This document shows positions 33,920 through 43,352 of a stretch of 64,000 nt of DNA, one piece after another. The notes under the pieces are model-generated. The model was not told where the DNA came from. It did not search any database and saw only the letters and a list, made by a program, of their open reading frames with translations. The position numbers and the translations under genes were made by a program. How positions within the stretch are numbered: the first letter of the stretch is position 1; each line of letters begins with the position of its first letter. Origin of the DNA: Nocardia fluminea (GTDB taxonomy: Bacteria; Actinomycetota; Actinomycetes; Mycobacteriales; Mycobacteriaceae). The DNA lies in assembly GCF_002846365.1 (NCBI RefSeq), contig NZ_PJMW01000003.1, positions 248,001-312,000 of the forward strand, given 5' to 3'.

Positions 33920-35169
33920 TGCCCGCACTGCTGTGGCCGGGCGACGATCGCGCGGGCGAGCACCTGTCCGACTCGGCGACGGTCCGTGCGATGGTGCAGG
34001 TCGAAACTGCTTGGCTGGCAACCCTTGTCGAGGTAGGCATCGCTCCTCGCGGCGCGGCGATCGACCTGGGCCGCACGCTCGGGGCGATCGATGCGGAGGC
34101 ACTGGCGGTAGCGTCCGAAGCGGGTGGCAACCCGGTGATCCCGCTCGTCACCCTGATGCGCGGGCGTCTCGCCGATACCCACCCGAAGGCCGCGCAGTGG
34201 GTTCACCGTGGCCTGACCAGCCAGGATGTTCTCGACACCGCGCTCGTCCTCGGCCTGCGCGACGCGACCGACGCCGTCCTCGCGAAGATCGACATTCAGA
34301 TCGAGGCGCTGGTCGCCCTCGCCGACCGCCACCGCTCCGACCTGATGGCCGGGCGCACCCTCACCCAGCACGCCGTGCCCGTCACCTTCGGGCTCACCGC
34401 GGCTTACTGGCTGCACGGTGTCCTCGAAGCCCGGGCCGACCTTCGCGACGCCCGCAACCGGCTGCCGATCCAGATCGGCAGTGCGGCAGGCACTCTCGCC
34501 GCACCGACCGAACTGTTGCGCCTGACCGGCGGGCATGGTGACGCGATCGCACTCGCCCGTAACGCGGCCACCCGGCTCGGGCTGCCCTGGTCGCCACCCT
34601 GGCACACGGTGCGCGCTCCCCTCACCCGCCTCGCCGACGCCCTCACCCGGGCATCCGACGCGTGGGGCCATATCGCCGCCGATGTGCTGGTCCGTGCCCG
34701 TCCCGAGATCGCCGAACTCGCCGAACCCACCGGGCCCGGCCGTGGCAGCTCGTCGACCATGCCGCACAAGGCCAATCCCGTTCTGTCCGTCCTGATCCGC
34801 CGTGCCGCCCTGACCGCCCCCAACCTCGCCGCACAGCTGCACCTCGCCGCCGCGACCACCGTGGACGAGCGCCCCGACGGTGCCTGGCACACCGAGTGGA
34901 CCCCGCTGGCCGAGCTGGCCAGGCACACCGTGACCGCAGCCGACCAGACCGCCGAACTGCTCACCGGACTACACGTCGACACCGGGCGCATGGCCAGGAC
35001 CGTGCAAGCCTCGGCGTCGGCGCTACTGGCCGAACAGCACAGCCTCTCCCGCCTCGTCGACGAGCCACCCGAGACGGACTTCGACCCGAACCACTACCTG
35101 GGCAGCATCGACGCACTGATCGACGACATGCTCGAGCGCGCCCGCACCCACGCCGGAGGACAACGATGA
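33919..35169 (+). CDS. pcaB: 3-carboxy-cis,cis-muconate cycloisomerase
   Basis: A 416-residue member of the fumarase/aspartase superfamily. The signature GSSSTMPHKANP is at about residues 275-287, and HRGLTSQDVLDTAL and GRTLTQHAVPVTFG are the other conserved blocks. It lactonises 3-carboxymuconate to gamma-carboxymuconolactone, the second pca step. Its start overlaps pcaG by one base and its stop overlaps pcaL as ATGA. Confidence 0.94.
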   Translation: MPALLWPGDDRAGEHLSDSATVRAMVQVETAWLATLVEVGIAPRGAAIDLGRTLGAIDAEALAVASEAGGNPVIPLVTLMRGRLADTHPKAAQWVHRGLTSQDVLDTALVLGLRDATDAVLAKIDIQIEALVALADRHRSDLMAGRTLTQHAVPVTFGLTAAYWLHGVLEARADLRDARNRLPIQIGSAAGTLAAPTELLRLTGGHGDAIALARNAATRLGLPWSPPWHTVRAPLTRLADALTRASDAWGHIAADVLVRARPEIAELAEPTGPGRGSSSTMPHKANPVLSVLIRRAALTAPNLAAQLHLAAATTVDERPDGAWHTEWTPLAELARHTVTAADQTAELLTGLHVDTGRMARTVQASASALLAEQHSLSRLVDEPPETDFDPNHYLGSIDALIDDMLERARTHAGGQR

Positions 35170-36419
35170 CGATCCCGACTGTGACCGGTGTGCACCTGGG
35201 GGGCTCCGCTGCCCTGCCGCTGCTGGTCTGTGGCCCCTCCCTCGGCACCTCGGCCGTCGCGCTCTGGTCGCAGGCCGCCGACTTGCTCCGCGAGCACTTC
35301 CACATCATGGCCTGGGACCTGCCCGGCCACGGAAACAATCGCGGCGAGGTGGCGGACAGCTTCACGATGGCCGAACTGGCCGACGGCGTTCAAGCTTTCG
35401 TCGACAGCGTCCTCGCTGATCGAGGCGAGTCCGATGACAGCTACGTCTACGCGGGCGTCTCCGTCGGCGGTGCGGTCGGTCTACGGCTACTCCTGGATCA
35501 GCCGGACCGGATCACCACCGCAGTGCTGGCGTGCACCGCCGCCCGCATCGGCGACGAACAGATGTGGCGCGATCGGGCCGCGATGGTCCGCTCCAACGGA
35601 ACCTCGACCGTGGTCGAGGCATCCACGCGCCGCTGGTTCGCACCCGGCTTCACCGACCGGCACCCCGAAGTCGCTGCGGCGCTGCTGCATTCCCTGATGG
35701 CCACCGACACCGACGGTTACACCGCGGTCTGTGAGGCGCTGGCGGCCTTCGACCTTCGTGGCGATCTCTCGCGTATCCGCACACCGATCGTCGCACTCGC
35801 CGGCGCCTACGACGTGGCCACCCCGGTCAGCGCCATGGCCGAGCTGGCACATGGCGTCGTCAACGGCCGACTCGTCGTCCTCGACCGCGCGTCGCACCTG
35901 GCACCCGCCGAAGCGCCCGCCGATGTCGCCAACACCATCATCGAGGCAGCGGGGATCCGCGCGGCGAGCCCGGGTTATGAGAGGGCATCCGGACGCGCCG
36001 AAGAGACTGCGCCGCAAGTGGTTTCTACACTGGCCGATCGAAGAGCCGCCGGGATGGCGGTGCGCCGAGCTGTCCTGGGTGACGCCCATGTCGACCGGGC
36101 CACCGCCAACGCCACCGACCTGACCCGCGAATTCCAGGAATTCATCACCGACTACGCCTGGGGCGGCGTATGGACCAGGCCGGGCCTGGACCGCCGTAGC
36201 CGGTCGATGATCGTGCTCACCGCCCTCATCGCTCGCGGCCATCACGAGGAGCTGGCGATGCACCTGCGGGCGGCCCGCACCAACGGACTCACCGACGACG
36301 AGATCAAAGAACTCATTCTGCAGTCCGCGATCTACTGCGGTGTTCCGGACGCCAACACCGCTTTTCGCATCGCGGCGCAAACCCTGACCGCCGAACCCGA
36401 AGGAAACACCGCTCGATGA
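35166..36419 (+). CDS. pcaL: Fused beta-ketoadipate enol-lactone hydrolase/4-carboxymuconolactone decarboxylase
   Basis: A 417-residue PcaD-PcaC fusion. Residues 1 to about 260 are an alpha/beta hydrolase with nucleophile elbow GVSVGG and a late His (ASHLAPAEAP). From about residue 295 the carboxymuconolactone decarboxylase domain follows (RSMIVLTALIARGHHEEL, ending in QSAIYCGVPDANTAF). It does decarboxylation and enol-lactone hydrolysis, giving beta-ketoadipate. Such fusions, named PcaL, are typical of actinobacteria. It overlaps both neighbours by ATGA. Confidence 0.94.
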   Translation: MTIPTVTGVHLGGSAALPLLVCGPSLGTSAVALWSQAADLLREHFHIMAWDLPGHGNNRGEVADSFTMAELADGVQAFVDSVLADRGESDDSYVYAGVSVGGAVGLRLLLDQPDRITTAVLACTAARIGDEQMWRDRAAMVRSNGTSTVVEASTRRWFAPGFTDRHPEVAAALLHSLMATDTDGYTAVCEALAAFDLRGDLSRIRTPIVALAGAYDVATPVSAMAELAHGVVNGRLVVLDRASHLAPAEAPADVANTIIEAAGIRAASPGYERASGRAEETAPQVVSTLADRRAAGMAVRRAVLGDAHVDRATANATDLTREFQEFITDYAWGGVWTRPGLDRRSRSMIVLTALIARGHHEELAMHLRAARTNGLTDDEIKELILQSAIYCGVPDANTAFRIAAQTLTAEPEGNTAR

Positions 36420-37606
36420 CAGGCACGCACGCTTACATCTACGACGCGGTGCGCACACCGTTCGCCCGCTTCGGCGGCGCGTACGCCGAGACCCGCCCCG
36501 ACGACCTCGCCGCGGCGATGTTGCGCGCCGTGGTCGAACGCACCGGACTCGATCCGGCAACAGTCGATGAAGTCGTCCTCGGTAATGCCAACGGCGCGGG
36601 CGAGGAGAACCGAAACCTCGCACGCATGGCAACCCTGTTGGCCGGTCTGCCGGTTTCCGTCCCCGGCACCACCATCAACCGTCTGTGCGGTTCGTCCCTC
36701 GACGCTGCGATGATGGGCTCGCGCGCCATCGAAACCGGTGACGCCGACATCGTTCTCACCGGTGGTGCGGAGTCGATGACCCGCGCACCCTGGGTTCTGC
36801 CGAAACCCTCCCGCGCCTACCCCGCCGCGAACACCGAAGTCGTGTCGACGACACTCGGCTGGCGATTGGTGAATCCGGCGATGCCACAGCACTGGACTGT
36901 CTCGCTCGGCGAATCCAACGAACAGCTCGGCGAGCTCCACGGCGTCGCGCGTGAGCGCCAGGACGAGTTCGCCGCCCGCTCCCACCAGCTCGCCCACGCC
37001 GCATGGGAAGCCGGTTTCTACGACGACCTCGTCGTCGGGATTCCAGGAACCGAGCTGGCCCGCGACGAAGGCATCCGTCCCGATTCGACGGCCGCGACCC
37101 TGGCGAAACTGCGCCCCTCGTTCCGCGCGCACGGCACGCTCACCGCGGGTAACGCCTCACCACTGAGCGACGGCGCCTCCGCAGTGCTGCTCGGTTCGGC
37201 CGCCGCCGCGGATCATCTCGGCCGTACACCCCTGACGCGCATCGCCGGACGCGGCACCCACGCTCTCGAACCACACCGCTTCGGCTACGCACCGGTCGAA
37301 GCCGCCGAGAAGGCTTTGGCGAGGGCAGGTATCGGCTGGTCGGACGTCGGGGCCGTCGAGCTGAACGAGGCCTTCGCGGTGCAATCACTGATCTGCCTCG
37401 ACGCCTGGAAGATCGACCCCGACATCGTCAACACCAAGGGCGGGGCGATCGCCCTGGGCCACCCACTCGGCGCGTCCGGCGGACGGATCCTGGGCACCCT
37501 GTCGGCCCGGATGCGCACCGAGGGCCACCGCTGGGGCGTGGCCGCCATCTGCATCGGCGTCGGCCAGGGCCTGGCTGTCGTTTTGGAGAACGAGGAGACA
37601 GCGTGA
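36416..37606 (+). CDS. pcaF: Beta-ketoadipyl-CoA thiolase
   Basis: A 396-residue thiolase. The acyl-carrying Cys is in NRLCGSSLDAAMM near residue 88, the NEAFAVQ block and the His of GGAIALGHPLGASGGR follow, and the second Cys lies in ICIGVGQG. It cleaves beta-ketoadipyl-CoA to succinyl-CoA and acetyl-CoA, the final step of the branch. It is placed before pcaIJ, overlapping pcaL (ATGA) and pcaI (GTGA). Confidence 0.94.
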   Translation: MTGTHAYIYDAVRTPFARFGGAYAETRPDDLAAAMLRAVVERTGLDPATVDEVVLGNANGAGEENRNLARMATLLAGLPVSVPGTTINRLCGSSLDAAMMGSRAIETGDADIVLTGGAESMTRAPWVLPKPSRAYPAANTEVVSTTLGWRLVNPAMPQHWTVSLGESNEQLGELHGVARERQDEFAARSHQLAHAAWEAGFYDDLVVGIPGTELARDEGIRPDSTAATLAKLRPSFRAHGTLTAGNASPLSDGASAVLLGSAAAADHLGRTPLTRIAGRGTHALEPHRFGYAPVEAAEKALARAGIGWSDVGAVELNEAFAVQSLICLDAWKIDPDIVNTKGGAIALGHPLGASGGRILGTLSARMRTEGHRWGVAAICIGVGQGLAVVLENEETA

Positions 37607-38283
37607 GCATCACCCACGACATCGACGCGGACGCGGCCGTCGCCGACATCACCGACGGCGCGACAGTATTGATCGGCGGCTTCGGCACCGCGGGCCAGCC
37701 GATGGAGCTCATCGACGCCCTGCGTCGCCGCGGCGCCACCGATCTCACCGTGGTCAACAACAACGCGGGCAACGGCGACCAGGGACTGGCGGCGCTGCTG
37801 GCCACCGGCAACGTCCGCAAGATCGTGTGTTCGTTTCCCCGCCAACGGGATTCGTGGGTTTTCGACGAGCTCTACCGAGCCGGGCGGATCGAACTCGAGG
37901 TCGTTCCGCAGGGCAACCTCGCCGAGCGACTCCGCGCCGCCGGCGCGGGCATCGGCGCGTTCTTCACCCCGACCGGGGTCGGCACGACCCTCGCCGAGGG
38001 CAAAGAGCAGCGCACCATCGACGGCCGTGACTACGTACTCGAATACCCCATTCACGGAGATTTCGCCCTCATCAAGGCACACCGCGCCGATCGAATGGGA
38101 AACCTGGTGTACCGCAAGACCGCCCGCAACTTCGGGCCCGTGATGGCTACCGCCGCGCGCACCACCGTCGTCGAGGTCGGCGAGGTCGTGGAGACCGGAG
38201 CACTCGACCCGGAACACATCATCACACCCGCGATCTTCGTGGACCGGGTTGTGCAGCTGAACGACCGAGGAGTCGCGCGATGA
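37603..38283 (+). CDS. pcaI: 3-oxoadipate CoA-transferase alpha subunit
   Basis: A 226-residue family I CoA-transferase alpha chain with the glycine-rich IGGFGTAGQP motif near residue 24 and the NNNAGNGDQGL segment. With PcaJ it transfers CoA from succinyl-CoA to beta-ketoadipate. The GTG start overlaps the pcaF stop, and the stop overlaps the pcaJ start by ATGA. Confidence 0.93.
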   Translation: MSITHDIDADAAVADITDGATVLIGGFGTAGQPMELIDALRRRGATDLTVVNNNAGNGDQGLAALLATGNVRKIVCSFPRQRDSWVFDELYRAGRIELEVVPQGNLAERLRAAGAGIGAFFTPTGVGTTLAEGKEQRTIDGRDYVLEYPIHGDFALIKAHRADRMGNLVYRKTARNFGPVMATAARTTVVEVGEVVETGALDPEHIITPAIFVDRVVQLNDRGVAR

Positions 38284-38945
38284 GTGACACGATGACGACG
38301 ATCGAACACACCGACCGCGCGCCGCTGGACAAACACGAACTCGCCGCGCTGGTCGCCGCCGATATTCCCACCGGCGCCTACGTCAACCTCGGTATCGGCC
38401 AGCCCACCACGGTGGCCGATCACCTCACCCGCGAACAGAATGTCGTCTTGCACACCGAGAACGGCATGCTCGGCATGGGACGCGCCGCCATCGACGACGA
38501 GATCGACCCGGACCTGATCAACGCGGGCAAGATCCCTGTCGTCGAAACGCCAGGGGCCTCCTATTTTCACCACGCCGACTCCTTCGCCATGATGCGCGGC
38601 GGCCACCTCGACGTGTGCGTCCTCGGCGCGTTCCAGGTCTCGCGCACCGGCGATCTGGCCAACTGGCACACCGGTGCCCCCGACGCCATCCCCGCGGTGG
38701 GTGGGGCGATGGACCTGGCCATCGGCGCCGAACAGGTCTTCGTGATGATGTCGCTGTTCACCCGCGACGGCCTGTCGAAGCTGGTGGACGAATGCACCTA
38801 CCCTCTGACCGGCCGCCGCTGCGTCAGCCGCATCTACAGCGACTACGCAATATTCGAACTCGGCGCCGAACAGGTCCGTGTCCGCGCGACCTACGGAATC
38901 TCACTCGACGACCTACGGACCAGGACGGGAATGCACTTCGCCTGA
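38280..38945 (+). CDS. pcaJ: 3-oxoadipate CoA-transferase beta subunit
   Basis: A 221-residue beta chain of the same CoA-transferase. The catalytic Glu lies in HTENGMLGMG near residue 60, and YVNLGIGQPT is the conserved N-terminal block. It ends the pcaHGBLFIJ operon. It converges on the monooxygenase gene on the minus strand; the 110-base gap holds only short inverted repeats around 38958-38979. Confidence 0.93.
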   Translation: MSDTMTTIEHTDRAPLDKHELAALVAADIPTGAYVNLGIGQPTTVADHLTREQNVVLHTENGMLGMGRAAIDDEIDPDLINAGKIPVVETPGASYFHHADSFAMMRGGHLDVCVLGAFQVSRTGDLANWHTGAPDAIPAVGGAMDLAIGAEQVFVMMSLFTRDGLSKLVDECTYPLTGRRCVSRIYSDYAIFELGAEQVRVRATYGISLDDLRTRTGMHFA

Positions 38946-39055
38946 GCACTGAGTAGCGCGTCGACGCGAGGTTGCCTCGGGCCGGTGATCCGCAAATCCT
39001 CGGGACTTCGCCGGGGCGGTTCGCCATCGTTCTCGCGTACCGACGATGTGCGGTA

Positions 39056-40564
39056 TCAGCGGATGGCAGACAGGTGTGGCCGCACAGCCGAACGTGGGGT
39101 CGCTACGAGCGTCTTGTCCAGGTTGGTGCGCATGGTTGTGACCGAGTCGAGCACATAATTCTGTCGCACCTTCCAGGGACGCCGGTCGCCTTGGCGCGGG
39201 AACTCGGCGATGGACCGCTGGACGTAACCGGATGCGAGATCCAGCAGTGGTCGCTCGTCGAGTTTTCCGTCCGGTGTCGGCACCACGGCGGCGGCGTCGT
39301 TGCGATCCATGTGGTTGAGAACCCGACAGACCAGTCGCGAACTCAGGTCGGCGCGCAAGGTCCAGGAGGCGTTGGTGTAGCCGATGCAGACCGCGAAATT
39401 CGGGACGCCGGTGAGCATCGCGCCCTGCCAGACGAATTGGTCCGACAAGTCGACCGTCTCGCCGTCGACCTTCGGCGCGATACCGCCGAACGCCAGCAGT
39501 TGCAGGCCGGTCGCGGTGACGACGATATCGGCTTCCAGGACGCGTCCGGATTTCAGCCGAATTCCCTCGGGCACAAATGTTTCGATGTGGTCGGTGACGA
39601 CATCGGCTCGGCCCTTCTTCATCGCTTTGAAGAAGTCGGCGTCAGGGACTGCGCACAGTCGCTGATCCCACGGGTTGTACTCGGGGGTGAAGTGTTCGGC
39701 GACTATCTTTTCGTCTTTGAGGATTCGCGTCGTCAAACCGGTGAGCAGCTTGCGTGCGGATTCGGGGCGGCGGCGGCAGTACTGGTAGAAACCGATGTTG
39801 AACAGGATGTTCTTGGTGCGGATCACCCGGTGGGCGAGATCGGGCGGCAGGAGTCCGCGGATCTTGTCGGCTTGCTTGTCGCGGCCCGGGACGGCGCTGA
39901 TCCAGGTCGGGGAACGCTGCAACATGGTGACGTGCGCGGCCTGTTCGGCCATAGCGGGGATCAGCGTGACGGCGGTGGCACCACTGCCGATGACCACGAC
40001 CCGTTTCCCGGCATAGTCGAGATCGTCAGGCCAGAACTGGGGATGGACTACCTGTCCGGAAAAGTCTTCGACGCCGGGGAACACCGGCGCGTGGGCTCGG
40101 TCGTAGTTGTAGTACCCGGCGCAGGCGTAGAGGAAGTTGCAGGTCAACGTCGTGGCGACGGTCGTGCCCGTGGTGTCGCGCTGTTCGAGGGTGAGCGTCC
40201 ATTGCGCCGTTGCGCTCGACCAGTCGGCCGAGACGACTTTGGTGTGAAACCGGATGTGTCGGTCGATGCCGAATTCGGCGGCGGTGTCGGCTATATAGCG
40301 CAGGATCGACGGCCCGTCGGCGATCGATTTGGCGTCGCGCCACGGCTTGAACGGGTAGCCGAGAGTAAACATGTCCGAATCCGAACGGATCCCCGGATAG
40401 CGGAAGAGGTCCCAGGTGCCGCCGAGGGCTTCGCGCGCTTCGAGGATGGCGTAGGACTTGCCGGGGCATTCGGTTTGTAGCCGGTAGGCCGCGCCGATGC
40501 CGGACAGTCCGGCCCCGACTATCACGACATCGAGGTGGTCCGAAACGGTGGCGGTATCGGTCAT
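39056..40564 (-). CDS. Flavin-containing Baeyer-Villiger-type monooxygenase (EthA-like)
   Basis: A 502-residue flavoprotein with two dinucleotide folds (VIVGAGLSGIGAA near residue 12; VVIGSGATAVTL near residue 190) and the Baeyer-Villiger fingerprint FSGQVVHPQFWP between them. It inserts oxygen next to a ketone using NADPH and O2. The sequence resembles EthA-like enzymes of mycolata. It is divergent from an AraC regulator gene, which probably controls it. ATG 40564 is chosen because the Rossmann fold opens shortly after; a longer form would overlap the regulator promoter. Substrate unknown; no link to the pca genes is visible. Confidence 0.87.
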   Translation of the reverse strand: MTDTATVSDHLDVVIVGAGLSGIGAAYRLQTECPGKSYAILEAREALGGTWDLFRYPGIRSDSDMFTLGYPFKPWRDAKSIADGPSILRYIADTAAEFGIDRHIRFHTKVVSADWSSATAQWTLTLEQRDTTGTTVATTLTCNFLYACAGYYNYDRAHAPVFPGVEDFSGQVVHPQFWPDDLDYAGKRVVVIGSGATAVTLIPAMAEQAAHVTMLQRSPTWISAVPGRDKQADKIRGLLPPDLAHRVIRTKNILFNIGFYQYCRRRPESARKLLTGLTTRILKDEKIVAEHFTPEYNPWDQRLCAVPDADFFKAMKKGRADVVTDHIETFVPEGIRLKSGRVLEADIVVTATGLQLLAFGGIAPKVDGETVDLSDQFVWQGAMLTGVPNFAVCIGYTNASWTLRADLSSRLVCRVLNHMDRNDAAAVVPTPDGKLDERPLLDLASGYVQRSIAEFPRQGDRRPWKVRQNYVLDSVTTMRTNLDKTLVATPRSAVRPHLSAIR

Positions 40565-40625
40565 AGCTACCAGTCTGTGAGTGTTGCCGCCGAATTTCTT
40601 GACTTTGCACGACAACTATTTGACT

Positions 40626-41696
40626 ATGGGCGACATGTCGGTGATTCGGTCCGCAGGTCTGCGCGGATTCCGCGCGACGGTCGCGGAGCTGGGCGGCAAC
40701 GCCGAGGAGTTCGCGGCCGCGTGCGGCCTGCCCCTGGCAGCACTGGATGCCGATGACATCCTCGTGCCCGACCGGGCCGTCGCCTCGATCCTGGAGTTGG
40801 CGGCCGTCGAACTACGATGCCCTGACCTCGGCCTGCGGATCGCTGCCCGCCAGGACCTCGAGATGCTCGGCCCCTTGGCGCTGGCGATCCGCAATTCGCC
40901 GACACTGGCCGACGTTCTCGAATGCTCGTCGCGCTATCTGTTCTTGCATGCCCGCTCGCTGAGCCTCACGCTCGAACCGGACCCCTACGGCGATCGCAGT
41001 GTGATCGCGCTGCGCTACGGCGCGCAGCCCGGTGTGCCGACGCCCGTTCAGGGCACCGATCTCGGCCTCGCTTTCGTGCACCACACGATCCAGCGCCTGG
41101 TGGGGGACCGCTACGGCCTGCGCTCGGTCGAACTTCCCTACCGGCCACAGGCGCCGCTCGCGGCGTACGAGCGATACTTCGGCGCGCCGGTGCGTGTCGA
41201 CCGCCCCGCTGCCCTCCTCCGGATACCCGGCGCGCTGGCGAACCGGCAACTGTCGGGAGGCAACGAGGATCTGCACCGCATCGCCATCGCCTTCCTGGCC
41301 CAGCAATCCGGTGGCGTGGACACCTCCCTCGTCCCCAAGGTCGGTGCGGTCGTGCGGCAACTGCTCGGCACCACCCCACCCGAAATCGGCGCGGTCGCCC
41401 AGCTGCTCACGATTCATCCCCGCACCCTGCAACGCCGTTTGGCCGAGGAGGGCACGTCGTTCGCCCTCATACTCGACCAGGTACGGCGCGAAGCCGCCCG
41501 TCGCTACCTCACCACCACTGATATGCCGTTCAGTCAGATCGCTTCCCTGCTGGGCTTCTCCGAACAGGCCACCTTCACCCGCTGTTGCCGGAGATGGTGG
41601 GCATCTACGCCCACCATGGTTCGTCGCACCCGCGGGGAGAGCCGCGCACTCGCCGATTTCGACAGTCCGGCGCGTGCGGGCGAAGACGGGCTGTGA
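40626..41696 (+). CDS. AraC-family regulator
   Basis: A protein of about 356 residues with an arabinose-binding-like N-terminal domain (GFRATVAELGG to RQDLEMLGPLALA) and a C-terminal AraC helix-turn-helix pair (IHPRTLQRRLAEEG, then FSQIASLLGFSEQATFTRCCRRW). This is the OruR/ArgR-like type often found beside monooxygenase or lipid genes in mycolata. It is divergent from the Baeyer-Villiger gene, its likely target. ATG 40626 is preferred, with 40635 as an alternative; neither has a strong ribosome site. Confidence 0.85.
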   Translation: MGDMSVIRSAGLRGFRATVAELGGNAEEFAAACGLPLAALDADDILVPDRAVASILELAAVELRCPDLGLRIAARQDLEMLGPLALAIRNSPTLADVLECSSRYLFLHARSLSLTLEPDPYGDRSVIALRYGAQPGVPTPVQGTDLGLAFVHHTIQRLVGDRYGLRSVELPYRPQAPLAAYERYFGAPVRVDRPAALLRIPGALANRQLSGGNEDLHRIAIAFLAQQSGGVDTSLVPKVGAVVRQLLGTTPPEIGAVAQLLTIHPRTLQRRLAEEGTSFALILDQVRREAARRYLTTTDMPFSQIASLLGFSEQATFTRCCRRWWASTPTMVRRTRGESRALADFDSPARAGEDGL

Positions 41697-41838
41697 CGGA
41701 CGAGCCTGTGTCAGCAGAACGGTCGCTCGACACCGGATCTGTGAATAGCGACGAACCGGGTCGCACGAGGATGGTGGTAGTGAATCATGAACGCGAACAC
41801 CACGGCGTAGCAGGTTCCGGCACGAAGGGGTAACCACG

Positions 41839-43197
41839 ATGACGTTCATGTCGCCGCTGGATGCGATGTTTCTCGCCATGGAGTCGCGCGAACATCCGAT
41901 GCATGTGGGCGGCCTGTCACTGTTCGAGCACACCGGCGACCCCGAAGGTTTCGCTCGCGACCTGTTCGAGGAGCTGGCGCGCGACCACGGCGCGGTCGCG
42001 CCGCTGTTTCGGCGAAGGCCTGGGCGCTCGCTCGGCTCCTTTTCTCTGCTGCACTGGGAGCTCGACAACGACATCGATCTCGACTTCCACGTCCGGTTGC
42101 TCTCGCTGCCCGCGCCCGGCCGAGTGCGCGAGCTGCTCGAACTGGTTTCGATGCTGCACGGCTCCCTGCTCGATCGTCACCGTCCGTTGTGGGAGGTCTA
42201 TGTGATCGGCGGGCTGGCCGACGGGCGCGTGGCCGTGTATTCGAAGACTCACCACGCATTGATGGACGGCATCACCGCGGTGCGCACCTGGCAGCGCGCC
42301 CTTTCCGCCGACCCCGAAGAGCGCGGTGCGACGCCCCCTTGGCGGATGAAAACCCCTCGTGCACACAATACTTCGACGAGCGCATCGGGTCCGTTCGGCG
42401 CGCTCCGGTCCTTGTCCCGCGCAGCAGGCTCGGTGCCGGACGCACTGTCGGGCGCGAAAGAACTCACCCGGGGAATGCCCGGGCCGCTGCCTTTCACCGC
42501 TCCGCACACCATGTTCAATGTGCCGATCAGCGGCGCCAGGCGCTTTGCGGCGCAGTCGTGGCCGCTGTCGCGGATGCGGGCGGCAGCGGCGGCAACCGGC
42601 ACCACCCTCAACGATGTCGTCCTGGCAATGTGCGCGGGCGCGCTCCGCGAATACCTGATCGCGGAGAACAACCTCCCAGAAAGTTCGCTGATCGCGATGG
42701 TGCCGGTGTCGATGCGCGCGGCGAATGCCTCTGGTGCCGACGACGGCGGCAATTCGGTCGGCGCGGCGTTGTGCGATCTGGGCACCGACGAACCCGACCC
42801 ACAGCGGCGGCTGACGCGGATCCAGGAGTCGATGGCACGAACGAAATCCACGCTGGCCAAACTGACACCGCTGCAGATCCTCGGGCTGTCCGCGGTGAAC
42901 GTCGCCGGGTTGGCACTGCCTTCGGTGCCGTGGCGCCACCGCGGTGCCCCGCCGTTCAACATCGTCATCTCGAATGTGCCCGGCGATGAACGCCCCCGAT
43001 ACTGGAACGGAGTTCGCCTCGAAGCGGTCTACCCCGCATCCATACCGCTCGACGGTCAGGCGCTCAACCTCACCACCATCGGCTCAGGGGGGTCGATGCA
43101 CTTCGGCATTGTCGGCTGCCGTCGCGCGGTGCCGCATCTGCAACGACTCCTCACCGGGCTCGAGCAATCATTGGCTGAGCTCGAAGCTGCCCTGTAA
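41839..43197 (+). CDS. Wax ester synthase/diacylglycerol acyltransferase (WS/DGAT)
   Basis: A 452-residue WS/DGAT-family acyltransferase. The active-site motif HHxxxDG is intact (THHALMDGI, near residue 140), with N-terminal MSPLDAMFLAMES and C-terminal NIVISNVPG blocks typical of the family. It esterifies acyl-CoA to fatty alcohols or diacylglycerol for storage lipid. ATG 41839 follows AAGGGG. It stands alone, after the AraC gene by 142 bases and convergent with the ABC operon; the following 155 bases hold no gene. Confidence 0.9.
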   Translation: MTFMSPLDAMFLAMESREHPMHVGGLSLFEHTGDPEGFARDLFEELARDHGAVAPLFRRRPGRSLGSFSLLHWELDNDIDLDFHVRLLSLPAPGRVRELLELVSMLHGSLLDRHRPLWEVYVIGGLADGRVAVYSKTHHALMDGITAVRTWQRALSADPEERGATPPWRMKTPRAHNTSTSASGPFGALRSLSRAAGSVPDALSGAKELTRGMPGPLPFTAPHTMFNVPISGARRFAAQSWPLSRMRAAAAATGTTLNDVVLAMCAGALREYLIAENNLPESSLIAMVPVSMRAANASGADDGGNSVGAALCDLGTDEPDPQRRLTRIQESMARTKSTLAKLTPLQILGLSAVNVAGLALPSVPWRHRGAPPFNIVISNVPGDERPRYWNGVRLEAVYPASIPLDGQALNLTTIGSGGSMHFGIVGCRRAVPHLQRLLTGLEQSLAELEAAL

Positions 43198-43352
43198 GAG
43201 CAACTGTGACTGATCGCCGACCATGATCGGTTCGCTCGACGCAGGTACATCGTGCGGTCTGTTCCGAGCACCGGCCGATGAGGTTCGCTGCCATGCGAGG
43301 ATTGTTCGTTTGTTGGCAAAACAGTAGAGAGCAGCGGTTGCCCGAGCGTCGG

